The notes under the pieces: generated by a model
The model's database searches: none
What the model was told of the DNA's origin: nothing
What the model saw: the letters and a program-made list of their open reading frames with translations, nothing else
From: Paragordius varius
Lineage: Eukaryota > Nematomorpha
DNA: 64,000 nucleotides
NCBI GenBank assembly: GCA_964247055.1
Contig: OZ176052.1
Location: forward strand, 7,316,001-7,380,000
Direction of reading: 5' to 3'
Shown here: piece by piece, positions 38,801 to 51,418 of the stretch
Layout: every line of letters starts with the position of its first letter
How positions within the stretch are numbered: position 1 is the stretch's first letter
Translations under genes and position numbers: made by a program

Positions 38801-41721
38801 GTCATTCAATAATTAAGTTTTTATAAAAAATTATATCCTAATATTACGCTAATAATGGTTAAAAGGTGTTTTTATATTCTTGTTTTGATATTTATCATCA
38901 AAAATAAAACCGTTTTTATTGACTGGGAAAACGTTTCGATTGATTGGGAAAATGTTTCGATTGACTGGGAAAACGTTTATTTAGACTGGGAAATGGTATA
39001 ACATTACAATAGTTAAAAACAATTTGTACGATATAATTTAATTTTTTAACATATGTTTTGAATATATAATTATATGGATTAGTTATAGTGAGTTAGAGAG
39101 GAAGAGAGATGGGCAATTCGTATTTTGCATTTCGCATAACAAAACTGTTGAGTAAATATACAACAAATGGTACAATTTAAAATAAAAACAAAAAATAAAT
39201 TTTTGAAATTACGAAAATATTGAAAATGTATATATGAAATCACGATTGCCTTGACTTTAAAAAATTTAAAGTCTGCATTCTTACATATTATAAAATAGAC
39301 GAATATGTGAATGATTAATTTGTATTGATTTGCAACATATAGCTAATTAAACGCGTAATACTCATAATTCCTTTCAAAGTCCATCGCTTGAAACAAAAGA
39401 TTGAAAATTGGAACTTTCGCGTTATACCGTAAAAAGTCATATTATTTGTTAAAGAGATTTTATAAATTGATGGATGCATTAGAATATCTAAATGTGTCTA
39501 TAATTAAAAAAAATATTTTTATTCGAATATTAATTAAATATTTTATCCATTATAATCTTTAATAACCAATACTGTTGTTGGTTATATCTTTTTAAATTGA
39601 TAGTATCCAACCAAGATAGGTAGGTATCTTTGGGTAGCGTTTTAAATCTGCAAGTAAATTAGAGTTTATCAATATATTTTTAAGTTTATCGGCGATATTC
39701 AAAACTTCTTTTTTTATCCCTAAAAATCTTAATGTGACCAAATTTAAAACTTTTCAGTCATATAGTTTTACAAAGATGCCTGTAAATTGTAGATATTTAT
39801 GCCAATGTTTTCCAAGTTATTACATAGGTATTTAAATGATAATGAAAATTAAATAGCATACAAATTCAATAATAATAACAATAATAATGATAGAATGATT
39901 CATAAAGTATAATAAATACACCAGCAGTAAATATTTGCAATTGTCAATTATGTCAGGACAATGCAATTTAATAAATACATAAAATATAAACACAAGAAAC
40001 ATTTAAAAATATTATTAGATGTATGGAATGTGCTTGAATAAAGGAATTTCATAAATATCTATCCATATTTATTTAAAGGATACATTCATTTTACAATGAA
40101 TTATATGTATATAATTGTTTAAGTTAGCTATCTACCTTTTATAAACTTACAATATAAATATTTAAAGTGTAAAATATTTGAACATTTTTTTTAACAAATT
40201 TGTATTGTTATTGTCAAATTACTATACCATAGAATTGACTCTTATAAATTGAAAGTTTTTTAAGGTGTATATTTATAATTTTAACAAGTCTGGAGTACAA
40301 AAATTAAATTTACATTTTATTTATCCAAGAACAATGGAAACAATTAAGATTTTATAAGATGAATATGTTTGTTATAAATGATATCTAAAAAATATAATGT
40401 GTCAAATATTGGTAAACTCAAGTACAATAAAGAATAGGTTTATGGATAAAATTTGGAAAATAAACATATTTGTAAAAATCGGAGCTGATTAAAATATTTT
40501 GATTTTTATTGAATAATATTGGTTGATAAGAAGATTGAAACATTAAATGAATTTCAATTATATTTTTGACAAAAAACGTGTCTTACGTGTTAAAATTATC
40601 GCAAAAGCTTAGTTCCAATAAATTTAAGCTAAATATGCAAGATGGTTTATAATTAAAATTAGTTAATTGTAGCCAATATTTAGAAAAATCTCATCAATAC
40701 CTTGCAAACATACTTTGCTGCAACAAAAATATTTCCACCCCCAAATTATATATAATAAATATAAACAAATAATTTTGAAAGACAAAAAAAAGACCTTTAT
40801 GATAAGTATGCATACTTTATAAATTACTAAGAGTTGCTGGATTACAGCCAAAAGACTTCAAATCACAAACATATAAGGTAAATATAACATGCGATTACAT
40901 ACAAAAGTAGCATATGTATGTTTAGTAAATTCAATGTTTTGATATCTTTATAAAGGGAAAAGTTATCAAATCAGCTTACCCATTATATTAGATAAAATGT
41001 TTAAGTTTATGCTTCATTTGGTTGCAAATAAATTAAAACGTTTCAGATTGGCAAATCAATTTAAAAAACAATTAAAACTTCTTTATGAATAAAAATGGAA
41101 TCACTAATTATATTAATTACTTATAAGCTTTAAATAAAAATTTTAAATCATAAAGATTAGGTATTTATTTTTTAATATTTGAAAATCATGTTTCAAAACG
41201 TGAATTATTTCATTTGGCAAATAAATATATATCCTTTACCTTGTACTTTTAAAACTATTATTTAAAGCTTAAATAAAGAACGGATTTTACAATAATAAAA
41301 CAATGATCTTTTAACTACGATTATGAAACAAATGCGCTCTATTGACCATACATTTAACATAAGAATTATGAGTTGAAATTTGAAAATAATTAAATAGCTG
41401 CAGGCTTTAATACAGAAAAAATAATGAACAAAATATGTAATAACTGAAATTTTAATTAATTTAATCTTATTAACAAAAAGATAACAATGATTAAAAGAAT
41501 TGAAAAGATACAAATGTTTTTACGTTCAAAAGTTTTTAATTGGTTAAATAAATAATTCCTTTTTTAATATTAATTTTAAGGAAAATCTAAGATTATTAAA
41601 TAAATATTTATATTAGTACTTTTCTTTGCTGTTTTTCCCAAGCAGGATCTAATAGTCCTTCCCGTTCCCACTCTTCTTCCGGCTCCATATAATGATTTTC
41701 ATAATGATTATTATGATTCAT
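26871..41721 (-). CDS. ACTN: Alpha-actinin (bilaterian muscle/non-muscle type)
   Basis: Exons in transcript order: 41721-41620, 35974-35740, 35377-35291, 35125-35038, 34707-34629, 33950-33869, then 33772-33687 or 33163-33078, 32780-32629, 32509-32236, 31998-31838, 31575-31482, 31402-31311, 31113-31005, 30893-30753, 30413-30249, 29843-29653, 28752-28659, 28265-28143, 28076-27918, 27827-27669, 27167-26871. Phases agree; 2970 bases give 989 aa (human ACTN1 892). It is an antiparallel dimer that crosslinks actin. Landmarks: [18 protein letters not shown]1 (about 35-142), CH2 (150-253), [11 protein letters not shown], four spectrin repeats (about 275-785), EF hands (loop [12 protein letters not shown] plausible; [12 protein letters not shown] degenerate), and the end GETDL. 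Extra length comes from inserts in spectrin repeats 1 and 2 and a Ser/Thr/Asn-rich insert of about 50 residues in the last exon. No lesion seen. Confidence 0.95.
28930..29547. mobile_element. Foldback element in an alpha-actinin intron
   Basis: Inverted arms at about 28930-29075 and 29397-29547, each built from 5-7 copies of a roughly 21-24 base unit (caagttggtccttgaacact and variants), around a ~320 base AT-rich centre. The outermost words also match (tcaagagtgt...). It explains a repetitive plus-strand frame at 29402-29617 that looks like a coiled coil (KFKDQLE repeats) but is element DNA. Confidence 0.75.
33078..33163 (-). other. Alternative exon 7b of alpha-actinin
   Basis: 86 bases, 28 residues (IVNSLRMDE...[13 protein letters not shown]), same entry and exit phases as 7a. 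It resembles the vertebrate DIVGTLRPDEKA form. Flanked by gatatag and GTTTGC. Using both exons shifts the frame, so only one can be used per mRNA. Confidence 0.85.
33687..33772 (-). other. Alternative exon 7a of alpha-actinin
   Basis: 86 bases encoding 28 residues (INMPKP-like IMNMPKPDD...[13 protein letters not shown]). Flanked by acacag and GTTTTT. It starts after codon base 1 and ends at a codon boundary. Resembles the '[22 protein letters not shown]' form of insect alpha-actinin (shortened here to the shared core PKPD, YVSC, YHAF). Confidence 0.85.
35596..35628 (-). other. Candidate 33-base cassette exon in alpha-actinin CH1
   Basis: Between exons 2 and 3, bounded by a strong acceptor (tttttttgccag) and a consensus donor (GTAAGT). 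33 bases, no stop in the needed phase, entry and exit phases both fit. Inclusion would put 11 residues around INSTGYLCW between GAE and IVDGN in CH1. I do not know this insert from other alpha-actinins; it may be a rare or non-used exon. Confidence 0.4.
37680..39001. mobile_element. Foldback element in alpha-actinin intron 1
   Basis: Inverted arms 37680-38104 and 38702-39001, ends tataccatttcccag / ctgggaaatggtata. Inside each arm is a 21-base tandem repeat (gttttcccagtcaat plus six bases): about 10 units in the left arm, 4 in the right. The unique part of the arms, about 200 bases, matches closely. The centre (38105-38701) holds two 'tttcgcgggccgca' blocks and words like ggtgtccaac / gcgttgggcc, possibly a nested hAT-type MITE. 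Confidence 0.82.
39002..41619. other. Rest of alpha-actinin intron 1
   Basis: AT-rich intron sequence with no recognisable exon, repeat or element. Confidence 0.5.
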
Positions 41722-41831
41722 AAAATTAGTTTTTTATCCAGAAAAAATGCGTTATTTAAAAGTTTGACAATGTAATGTTACACATATGACACTACAAATA
41801 TTTCAGTTAAAACATATGGTATTATAAAAGT

Positions 41832-44157
41832 TTAACACTTGGATACAACACACTCATTTTAGTCCTTCGATTCAAATTGGGGTAGTTGGATACCCCATGC
41901 CTGTTTAAAATTAAATTCTTTAAAACATATAGAAGGAATCAAAACCATGGCAAAATTTTGCACTTATCTAACATTAATAAACCGAAATATATAAAAAATT
42001 GTATTCAAAAATACTTGATATTACTTATTTTAAGCTAAAACCGAAAGGTAAAAATTTCGTCAACGTGACATGTGTCAAATTGTAAAATTGAAAAATTATA
42101 CAAGCTAAAACGCTTTTTCTATTTCTATCAATGTTAGATGTAATTTATATAAAAAATTAGCTTTAGTTTTACCCTTAAAATTAAATAAAGACGATATTTT
42201 GCAAAAATTTTGTCAATAAAAATGGCGTCGAAGTAGTTTGAGATGGAGCTTTTTTTCCAAACAAAATTTTATCAAGATATTTTGGCATATTTATATAATA
42301 TTTATCAGGATAGAAGCATAAATTTAAATTGGGACCGTTTCCTTCAGTAGTTTTTTAAAAATATTAATTTGAATTTAGTCTGGGGTATTTAGATACCCCA
42401 ATTTAAATCGAAGTGTTAACACTTGGATACAACACCATTTTAATCCTTCGATTCAAATTGGGGTAGTTGGATACACCAGGCCTGTTTAAAATCAAATACT
42501 TTAAAAAGTATGGAAGGAATCGAAACCATGGCCAAATCTTGCACTTTATATAATATTAATAAACCGAAATCTATAAAAAAATTTATTCAAAAATACTTGA
42601 TATTACTTATTTTAAGCTAAAACCGAAAGGTAAAAATTTCGTCAACGTGACATGTGTCAAATTGTAAAATTGAAAAATTATACAAGCTAAAACGCTTTTT
42701 CTATTTCTATCAATGTTAGATGTAATTTATATAAAAAATTAGCTTTAGTTTTACCCTTAAAATTAAATAAAAACGATATTTTGCAAAAATTTTGTCAATA
42801 AAAATGGCGTCGAAGTAGTTTGAGATGGAGCTTTTTTTCCAAACAAAATTTTATCAAGATATTTTGGCATATTTATATAATATTTATCAGGATAGAAGCA
42901 TAAATTTAAATTGGGACCGTTTCCTTCAGTAGTTTAATAAAAATATTAATTTGAATTTAGTCTGGGGTATTTAGATACCCCAATTTAAATCGAAGTGTTA
43001 ACACTTGGATACAACACCATTTTAATCCTTCGATTCAAATTGGGGTAGTTGGATACACCAGGCCTGTTTAAAATCAAATACTTTAAAAAGTATGGAAGGA
43101 ATCGAAACCATGGCCAAATCTTGCACTTTATATAATATTAATAAACCGAAATCTATAAAAAAATTTATTCAAAAATACTTGATATTACTTATTTTAAGCT
43201 AAAACCGAAAGGTAAAAATTTCGTCAACGTGACATGTGTGAAATGGTAAAATTAAAAAAATACAAAATAAACCGCTTTTTCTATTTCTATCAATGTTAAA
43301 TGTAATGTATATTAAAAATTAGCTTTAGTTTTACCCTTAAAATTAAATAAAGACGATATTTTGCAAAAATTTTGTCAATAAAAATGGCGTCGAAGTAGTT
43401 TGAGATGGAGCTTTTTTTCCAAACAAAATTTTATCAAGATATTTTGGCATATTTATATAATATTTATCAGGATAGAAGCATAAATTTAAATTGGGACCGT
43501 TTCCTTCAGTAGTTTTTTAAAAATATTAATTTGAATTTAGTCTGGGGTATTTAGATACCCCAATTTAAATCGAAGTGTTAACACTTGGATACAACACCAT
43601 TTTAATCCTTCGATTCAAATTGGGGTAGTTGGATACACCAGGCCTGTTTAAAATCAAATACTTTAAAAAGTATGGAAGGAATCGAAACCATGGCCAAATC
43701 TTGCACTTTATATAATATTAATAAACCGAAATCTATAAAAAAATTTATTCAAAAATACTTGATATTACTTATTTTAAGCTAAAACCGAAAGGTAAAAATT
43801 TCGTCAACGTGACATGTGTGAAATGGTAAAATTAAAAAAAATACAAAATAAACCGCTTTTTCTATTTCTATCAATGTTAGATGTGAAAATAAAAAATTAG
43901 CTTTATTTTTACCCTTAAAATCAAATGAAGACGATATTATGCAAAAATTTTGTAAATTAAAATGGCGTCAAAGTAGTTTGACATGGAACTTTTTTTTCAA
44001 ACCCAAATTTTATTTAGATATTTTGGCATATTATAATTTTTATTAGGATAGAAAAATAAATTTAAATTGGGACCGTTTCAGTAATTTTTTTAAATCCTAA
44101 CTCAAATTTAGTCTGGGGTATTTAGATCCAATTTAAATCGAAGTTCTAACAAAAAAA
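41832..44157 (+). repeat. Tandem array of four ~582-base MITE-like units
   Basis: Units start at 41832, 42416, 42998 and 43578 (spacings 584, 582, 580), each at ttaacacttggatacaacac. Every unit has ends that are inverted repeats of each other (cttcgattcaaattggggta ... taccccaatttaaatcgaag), and each end holds a small inner hairpin (ggggta/tacccc). Units 2 and 3 are nearly identical; unit 4 is more diverged. The array starts 110 bases upstream of the alpha-actinin ATG. Confidence 0.88.
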
Positions 44158-44190
44158 TAAAAAAAATATGTCATTAAAATAAGGATAATC

Positions 44191-44779
44191 TTAACACTTC
44201 GATTCAAATTGGGGTATCTAAATACCCCAGACTAAATTTAAATTAAAATTTTTAAAAAACTACTGAAGGAAACGGTATCAATTTAAATTTATGCTTCTAT
44301 CCTGATAAATAATATATAAATATGCCAAAATATTTTGATAAAATTTTGTTTTGAAAAAAAAAGTTCCAACTCAAACTACTTCGACGCTATTTTTATTTTA
44401 CAAAAATTTTGCAAAATATCGTCTTCATTTAATTTTAAGAGTAAAGCTAAAGCTTATTTTTTTATTTAAATTACATCTAACATTAATAGAAATAGAAAAA
44501 GCGGTTTATTTTGTATTATTTTTTTTTACAATTTGACACATGTCACGTTGACTAAATTTTTACCTTTCAGTTTTAGCTCAAAATAAGTAATATCAAGTAT
44601 TTTTGAATAAATTTTTTTATATATTTCGGTTTATTAATGTTATATAAGTGCAAAATTTTGCCATGGTTTCGATTGCTTCCATACTTTGTAAAGTATTTGA
44701 TTTTAAACAGGCCTGGGGTATCTAACTACCCCAATTTGAATCGAAGGACTAAAATGAGTGTGTTGTATCCAAGTGTTAA
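44191..44779 (-). mobile_element. Inverted single copy of the ~580-base MITE-like unit
   Basis: Starts ttaacacttcgattcaaatt and ends tgttgtatccaagtgttaa, the mirror image of the array units, with moderate divergence. It lies 34 bases after the array, so array plus copy could form a large hairpin. Confidence 0.82.
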
Positions 44780-47492
44780 TAATAACATATAAAAAAATTT
44801 TTTTAATTGTAAAACGCTAATATTTTAGATGTTTCTTCTTTTATATAAGGTTAAATCAAATTTTTGTAATCAACGCCCCATGAAGGCTATGCTGTGAACG
44901 GGATTGGGGAGTCTTGTGCAGACTGAAACTGTCAAGTTATTGATTTGTTTCACCCCTGATACTGATATAATTTTGGTTAACACTATGCATTTTCATATTT
45001 TACAGCGATGACATTATGGAGTATGTTTCGACCATATAGCTCAAAGTTAACAAACTACTGTTTAAAAGTTGATTTAAAATTTAATTATCAAATCTTCTTA
45101 TCCTATATTAGATAAAAAAAACTTAATTTTTTTCCCGACTACTATTCCATTAAGATAGCTTCAAAATCTTATTAATACAGAGATAAATTTTTAAACATGT
45201 TAAATTTAACTAAAATTTAAGAAATAACGAATATTTTAATCGAATTCTGAAATAAAATTTTTAGCATGTTATAGAAAAGGTGTTTAATGAAATCTCAAAG
45301 CGTTTTACCGTTCATCATACAAATAGCATAAAGTACGCTTCAACAAAATTTTGATAATACTTAAATTTTTAAATATTTTTGTTATTATCAAAATTTAGCA
45401 TATATCTTAAATATGTATCGCGCTATCCCGGCATTTTTACGTTTATATTACGAGAACTTGGTAAATTAAACAAACCAAAAAATTTTAGACATTTGGAACC
45501 GACATCTAAGAATTAAAATTTAATATTGTTTTGGTTGTTGATATATTTTAGGGATATTTTTGAAAAGCCTTTAGCTTTCTAAAAAATTTTATTTAATCAA
45601 TGGGTGCAAATTTAGCCATTTTCTGATATAAAGCACTCACAATAGTCTGAATAACTTTTTAAAACAATGTTTGTTTATATTCAGCCTAAACTATTCATAT
45701 TACAATCTTAAGCTCTTACCAAATATGACCGTCTACAAAAAATGCTAAAATTCAGTGCGTCCAAAATCGGGGGGTGTAATTAAATAACCTGATGAAATAT
45801 ATTATATATATATATATATTCTGATATTTGTATCAGGATTATCATGGTTCTTTTGGTTTTGGCTTTTATAAGAAAGTTATTTACACTTTTTTGGTAAGTC
45901 CTCCAAATCAGAAAATGGCAAAATTTGGGTATATTTTTTAAATATTTTTTTTGGTAAAAGGAGATTTTATTCCATAAATATCACTGAATTTATAATTAAA
46001 TAAAAAAAGTTAAACAACATTTTCAAAAAAAATTATTTTTGGATGAGAGCTCCGGAAGTATTTTTTTGCTCTTCTATATTTTATTAAAATAAACGCAAAA
46101 ACGAGATTGCCGGATAAAAAGTTTAATTATATTATATTTTGATATCAATTTAAAATATTTTTTAATAAATGCGTGCTTTTTTCAAAAATATAATTTTTAG
46201 CAAAATTTTGTTGAAAGTCTTACTTCATACTTTTTTGAGGTAGTTGAAAATGTTATAAAAATACTCTAAACTAATATATAAGAACTATTTATTTCAATGA
46301 TGCTAAACATTTCTATCACTTCATTTTTAAATATTCGTTCGTCTTCAAATTTATGTAATTAAAAATGGGGTTACAAAAACGATCCAAAATTAGAAAAAAC
46401 GAACACTTGTAATAAAATTCTCCAAATACTAGAATTTAAAGTAACAAAACTGTAAAAAAAATAAAAACTATTTTATAAAATACAAGAAATAATGTTTGAT
46501 AATTAATTTTAACAAAAATAACTTTCAAAAGAATAATTTTTTAGATTGAGCTCTGGGTTAAATACCCCAATATGTCATCGCGAAAAAATTGGAAAGGTCA
46601 TGAAAGTGTTCAAAAATCACAAAATATTATGCACCTTATATTTATTAATGATATATAATAATCTGAATGGAATATTCTGAAGTTCAGGTTACTCTTATTT
46701 AATATTATATTTTATGAAAAAACTTTTATTAAGTTTTAAGTAATCTCTCCAGCATGTCAGTAGATAACTACTTATATCAGAACAAACACAAAAGTTGGAA
46801 ATAGTTCCATAGTGAACTAATCTATATATTTAAAAAGTATGAGTTACTAGTTTGGACATTATTTTACCAGGGTAGATGCTTCCGTATTCCAAACCTCTGT
46901 TATATAATGATGAACGGGAGAATAAAGTTGCCATGTCAAATTATATGGTTTTTACTACACAATTTTTTATATATTTTTTGACAAAGATAAATTTTATAAT
47001 CGGTAACTTCCTCAGTTACAGTAACCTTTATTAATGGCTGGTACAACATCAATTAATCATGAGCCACATTCTTTCCAAATCTTATTTTCCTTTTATACCG
47101 CGAATCTTAATACAAGGGTGGTATAAACAACACTTTTTTTGGTTCTTGTTCCTTTTTTCTGAAACAAGTTAGTAATAATGGAACGCTAATGTCAATACAA
47201 AAATATCCTGTTTCCTAACAAAATTCAGGTTTTTTTTAAATTAGTAAAAATACGATACTTATTGCTCCAGTTGCAAATAGAGTAGATGGAAATCGATTCC
47301 TACTCTAATCACCAATAGAATTAAAGTACTTCAATTAAATATAATGCTTATTTTTGCTAAATTTTGCATATTCTCATAAAATTTAATCCAACCCTATAGA
47401 ATAAGTGTTCGATTTGGTGGGAACATTCATTCGGACTAAATAAACTTGCTGTTGATAATTTTAGCATTTATAACAAGATATAAATTAATTAT
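44780..47492. other. AT-rich DNA with MITE fragments and a small GC-richer island
   Basis: Holds pieces of the 18704-18973 MITE family at about 45330-45480 and, inverted, at about 46090-46260. A GC-richer island lies at about 44870-44990 with no recognised identity. No gene seen. Confidence 0.45.
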
Positions 47493-48600
47493 TTAACACT
47501 TTGGGGATATAAATATCCCTGACTATATTTAGGTTGATATTTTTAAAAATCTGCTGAACGGTCCCAATATTTATGCTTCCCATAAAAATTATATAAATAA
47601 GCCGGAATAAGTAAATGAATTTAGTTTTGAAAAAAAAAGTTTCATATCAAACTACTTCGACTCCATTTTTATATTATAACATTTTTGCAAAATAATGTTA
47701 TTATTTAATTTTAAAGCTGAAATTATAACTAACATATCAAAATCTAATATAACAGTGATAGAAACAAAAAAATGGTTTATTTTGTATATTATTTAATTTT
47801 GCTAAAGCACACATGTCATGTCTAAATTTTTACCTTTTAGTTTTACCTTAATGTAATATCAAGTAATTTTAAATGTTTTAATTTTGGTTCATTTAAACAA
47901 GTGTATACTTTTGCCATCGTTTCGATTCCTTACATAATTTTAAAGTATTTAATTTTAACACTTTGATTCAAAATGGGGTAACTAAATACCCCAGACTAAA
48001 TTTGAGTTAGGATTTTTATAAAACTACTGAAGGAAAAGGTCCCAATTTAAATATATGCTTCTATCCTAATAAAAATTATATAAATATGCCAAAATATCTA
48101 AATAAAACTTTGTTTTGAAAAAAAGTTCCATGTCAAACTACTTAGACGCCATTTTTATTTTACAAAATTTTTGCAAAATATCGTCTTCATTTAATTTTAA
48201 GGGTAAAATTAAAGCTAATTTTTTATTTAAATTACAAACATTGATAGAAATAGAAAAAGCTGTTTATTTTGTATTATTTTTCAATTTTACCATTGCACGC
48301 ATGTCAGGTTGACTAAATTTATACCTTTCGATTTTAGCTTAAAATATGTAATATCAAGTATTTTTGAATTTATTTTTTTATATACTTCGGTTTATTAATG
48401 TTATTTAAGTGCAAGATTTTGCCATGATTTCGTTCCTTCCATATTTTTTGAAGAATTTTTTAAACAGCCTGGGGTATTTAACTACCCCAATTTGAATCGA
48501 AGGACTAAAATGAATGTGCTGTATCCCAGTGACAGGCCTAGGGTATTCAACTACCCCAATTTGAATCAAAGGACTGAAATGAATGTGTTGTATCCAGAGT
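47493..48600 (-). mobile_element. Two further, older copies of the ~580-base MITE-like unit
   Basis: A diverged copy at about 47493-47954 and a better one at about 47955-48500, followed by a short duplicated end (48536-48600). All are in the same orientation as the 44191-44779 copy and carry the ggggta...tacccc end hairpins. Confidence 0.75.
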
Positions 48601-48860
48601 TACAAACCTTTAAAAAACCCTTCTGTTTTTAATAGAGTCAACCCGACCCCTGAAGAAACTAGACGGCTGCCACTAAACCACCACTGGTTTATGGAAGGGC
48701 AGCCAGGGACGTCTTTTGTGGACAGTGGCGACGTGGGTCTGCTACACCCTTTTCTTGATACATCATGATACACCAAGTTGGTTCCAAGCCAACGGAACCA
48801 GCTCCTGCAATCTCTGGAATCTAGTTGGGGGTTCGTAGGCTAGAATATGATTGGTGACAG
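48601..48860. other. GC-richer unclassified fragment
   Basis: About 260 bases clearly less AT-rich than the surroundings (cggaaccagctcctgcaatc region). It looks like an untranslated piece of a retroelement or other repeat, but I cannot assign it. Confidence 0.35.
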
Positions 48861-48990
48861 TTATTAGAGTTGAATAAATTAAATTTGTGCATCTTGTTTC
48901 TTGGATGAAGGTATATGATTAAAACCAAAGGTGTTAATAAATATTATAAAACATATTTTAAAAACATTGTTAGATAATTTTTTGTTTACT

Positions 48991-49203
48991 CATGTATCCT
49001 TTATTTTAAAATTTTTTTTTCGTTAAATGGGTACCAATATTTGGTAAAGAATGGAAAAAACAAGAGCTCTATGGTAATTTTTATACTTTTTGTTGAATAT
49101 GATATTGTTAATACCATAGCGCTCTTGTTTTTTCCATTCTTTACCAAATATTTATACCCATTTAACGAAAAAAAATAAATTTTGACAAAATGAAGAATAC
49201 ATG
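48991..49203. mobile_element. 213-base hairpin MITE
   Basis: Arms 48991-49080 and 49115-49203 are near-perfect inverted repeats (catgtatcctttatt outside, aagagctctatgg / ccatagcgctctt inside) with a ~35 base loop. Confidence 0.8.
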
Positions 49204-49559
49204 ACTGTAACTGTCTAAAAATTAAACGTGTATTATTCAAATCTTATAAACCAATTTCCTCAAAATTTACGCAAAAACCCCAATATATGTGTGATATTGC
49301 CATAAAAATTAGTTTTCTTAAAATCGATTTTACAAATTAAATCAAATTTGGCAACATTTTGCACATGGATTTAGGGATTATTGAATGGAAGTTGTAGGAA
49401 ACATAATATTTTGATATTACATGATATAATAAATTACATTAGTATGAAAGGCGTAATTTTGAAACTAATATGGTTTTCAGTTTATAACTTATTAGATCAT
49501 CTCTGATATAACGATTGTTTTAATATTAAGCACGCATCAATAGAATAATCTATATATTT
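49204..49559. other. AT-rich spacer
   Basis: Nothing recognised between the hairpin MITE and the satellite-like repeat. Confidence 0.4.
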
Positions 49560-51418
49560 TTAAAAAATGGTGGCTTTGTGATCTGTTTCCGGAAAACCTG
49601 TAGACCCATTCAAATCCAAATATCGAAAAAATATAATCAATAATGAATGCCCCGACAATAACTTCGCCTCCGCAGTTCGGGCCCACCCCGTGTAAAAAAC
49701 GGGTTTTTTTGAAAATACAAGTCCACAAAAATCGTGTCTTTGAGACAATTTTCCCGAAAACGCGTTGGGCCATTCGATTTCAATACTTATTTTCGATTGC
49801 GCCGAAAGTCGGCTCGCTTTTTTAATTGCCCTCTTTTTACCCGCTTCCCCCGTAAAATGCCATTTTCTTTAAAAAAATAAAGTCCACAAAAATAATTTTT
49901 TGAATAAATTTTTTGACCAGGGTATGAGACCGTAAAAATTTAATGAGCATTCCAGATATTCCCTGTTGAAAGGCAAAAATTTTAGTCGGTGCGTTTTTTT
50001 ATATTGGCTGCTGGGTAAGGAGATACCCGCTAAAAACTGCCCTATCATATCGAAATAGAATGCCTTTGGGGCTTTCAAGAAAATCTATCAGGTATATGTG
50101 TTCAATAGTTGCTTAAAATATTACCCGTAACAAGGCAAAAATTTAGATCGTGCGGTTTTTTAAAATTAGCCGTTAATTAGGCCCTTCACGCCCTGTGCCA
50201 CCATAGAATGATTTTTCAGTTTTGAGGCAATTTTTCCAAAAACTAATGAAAACATATGGAATCAATCATGATTCCAGGTATTCTCAGTAAAAAGGCAAAA
50301 ACTTTATTCAAGCGCTTTTTTTGTATCAGCCTTTGGATAGGGAGCTACCCGCCTAAAACTGAGCCACCATATCAAAATTGCGTTTAGGAGTTAATTTTCA
50401 AAAAACTTAAGGCCATATAAGTTTTATAAGGGCCTCAAATATTACCCGTAGAAAGGCAAAAATTTAAGTCGAGCAATTTTTTTAAATTAGCCGTCAATTA
50501 GATCCTTTACGCCCTAAAAATGCGCTATCATTGAACTATTATTTAGTTTTAAAGCCATTTTTCCAAAAACTATTAAGAACATATGGAATGAATGATGATT
50601 TCAGGTATTCCCCTTATAAAGAAATTTTTTTTTATGGAACGTCTTTTTTATTATGGCCTTCTGGGTAGGGGGCTAGCCGCCTACGACTGCGCCACCATAT
50701 CGATACAGCGTGACTTTGGAGGCAATTTTTGGAAAACTTCCCAGGCCAATAAGGGCTTGAAATATTACCCGTAAAAAGGCAAAAATTAAGTAGAGTGGTT
50801 GTATTAAATTACCCCTTTAGGCCCTTGCCCTGATGCGCCACCATAGAATGACTTATTGATTTTGAGGCAATTTTTCGAAAATCCCACGAGAACATATGGA
50901 ATCACCAGGTATTACATGAATTAAGACAAAAATTTTATTCGAACGTTTTTTGTTTCGCCCCTGGTTAGGGGATGTCTTTGGAGCCAAATTTCAGGAAACC
51001 TAAGAGTCTAATCAGAACATATGGAATCCATGATAATTCCAGATATTCCCCATATAAAGACAAAAAATTTTCCCTTTTTTATACCTGCCCCTGGGTAAGG
51101 AGCTACCCGGCAAAAACTGCGACATATAGAAATAGCGTTGTTTTGGAGCTAGTTTACAGAAAATTTATGAAGCCATATGAGCTCATTAAAAGCTTGAAAT
51201 ATTACCCGTAATTAGGTAAAAAAGGTCAGTTTTTATTAGCAGTTAATTTGGCGCCTTTATGCCCTAAAAATACGCCATCATTTAACGTTTATACAGGGTT
51301 TAGGTATTTTTCGAATAACCCATGAGACGATGGTATCAAACATGATTCCAAATATTTGCCCTATACAGGCAAAGTTACAGCGCTTTTTCTATATATGTCT
51401 ATGGGTAGTGGTCTACCG
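49560..51418. repeat. Satellite-like tandem repeat, period ~320 bases
   Basis: Landmark words recur: gccaccatatcgaaat-like at about 50045, 50368, 50695 and 51120, and again at 54172 after a transposon. Agaacatatggaat and aaggcaaaaattt blocks recur between them. Each period seems to hold two related ~160-base halves. Units differ by many substitutions and small indels, so the array is old. The first ~300 bases are a more diverged relative. Confidence 0.65.

Noticed and set aside
44870-44990. GC-richer island that might be a small RNA gene
   Set aside because: No tRNA, snRNA or snoRNA boxes in the right arrangement could be recognised.
44351-48312. Similar 60-codon frames at 44351-44536 and 48115-48312
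   Set aside because: They are the same internal segment of the ~580-base MITE-like unit in two copies; the unit is non-coding and the frames differ by indels.
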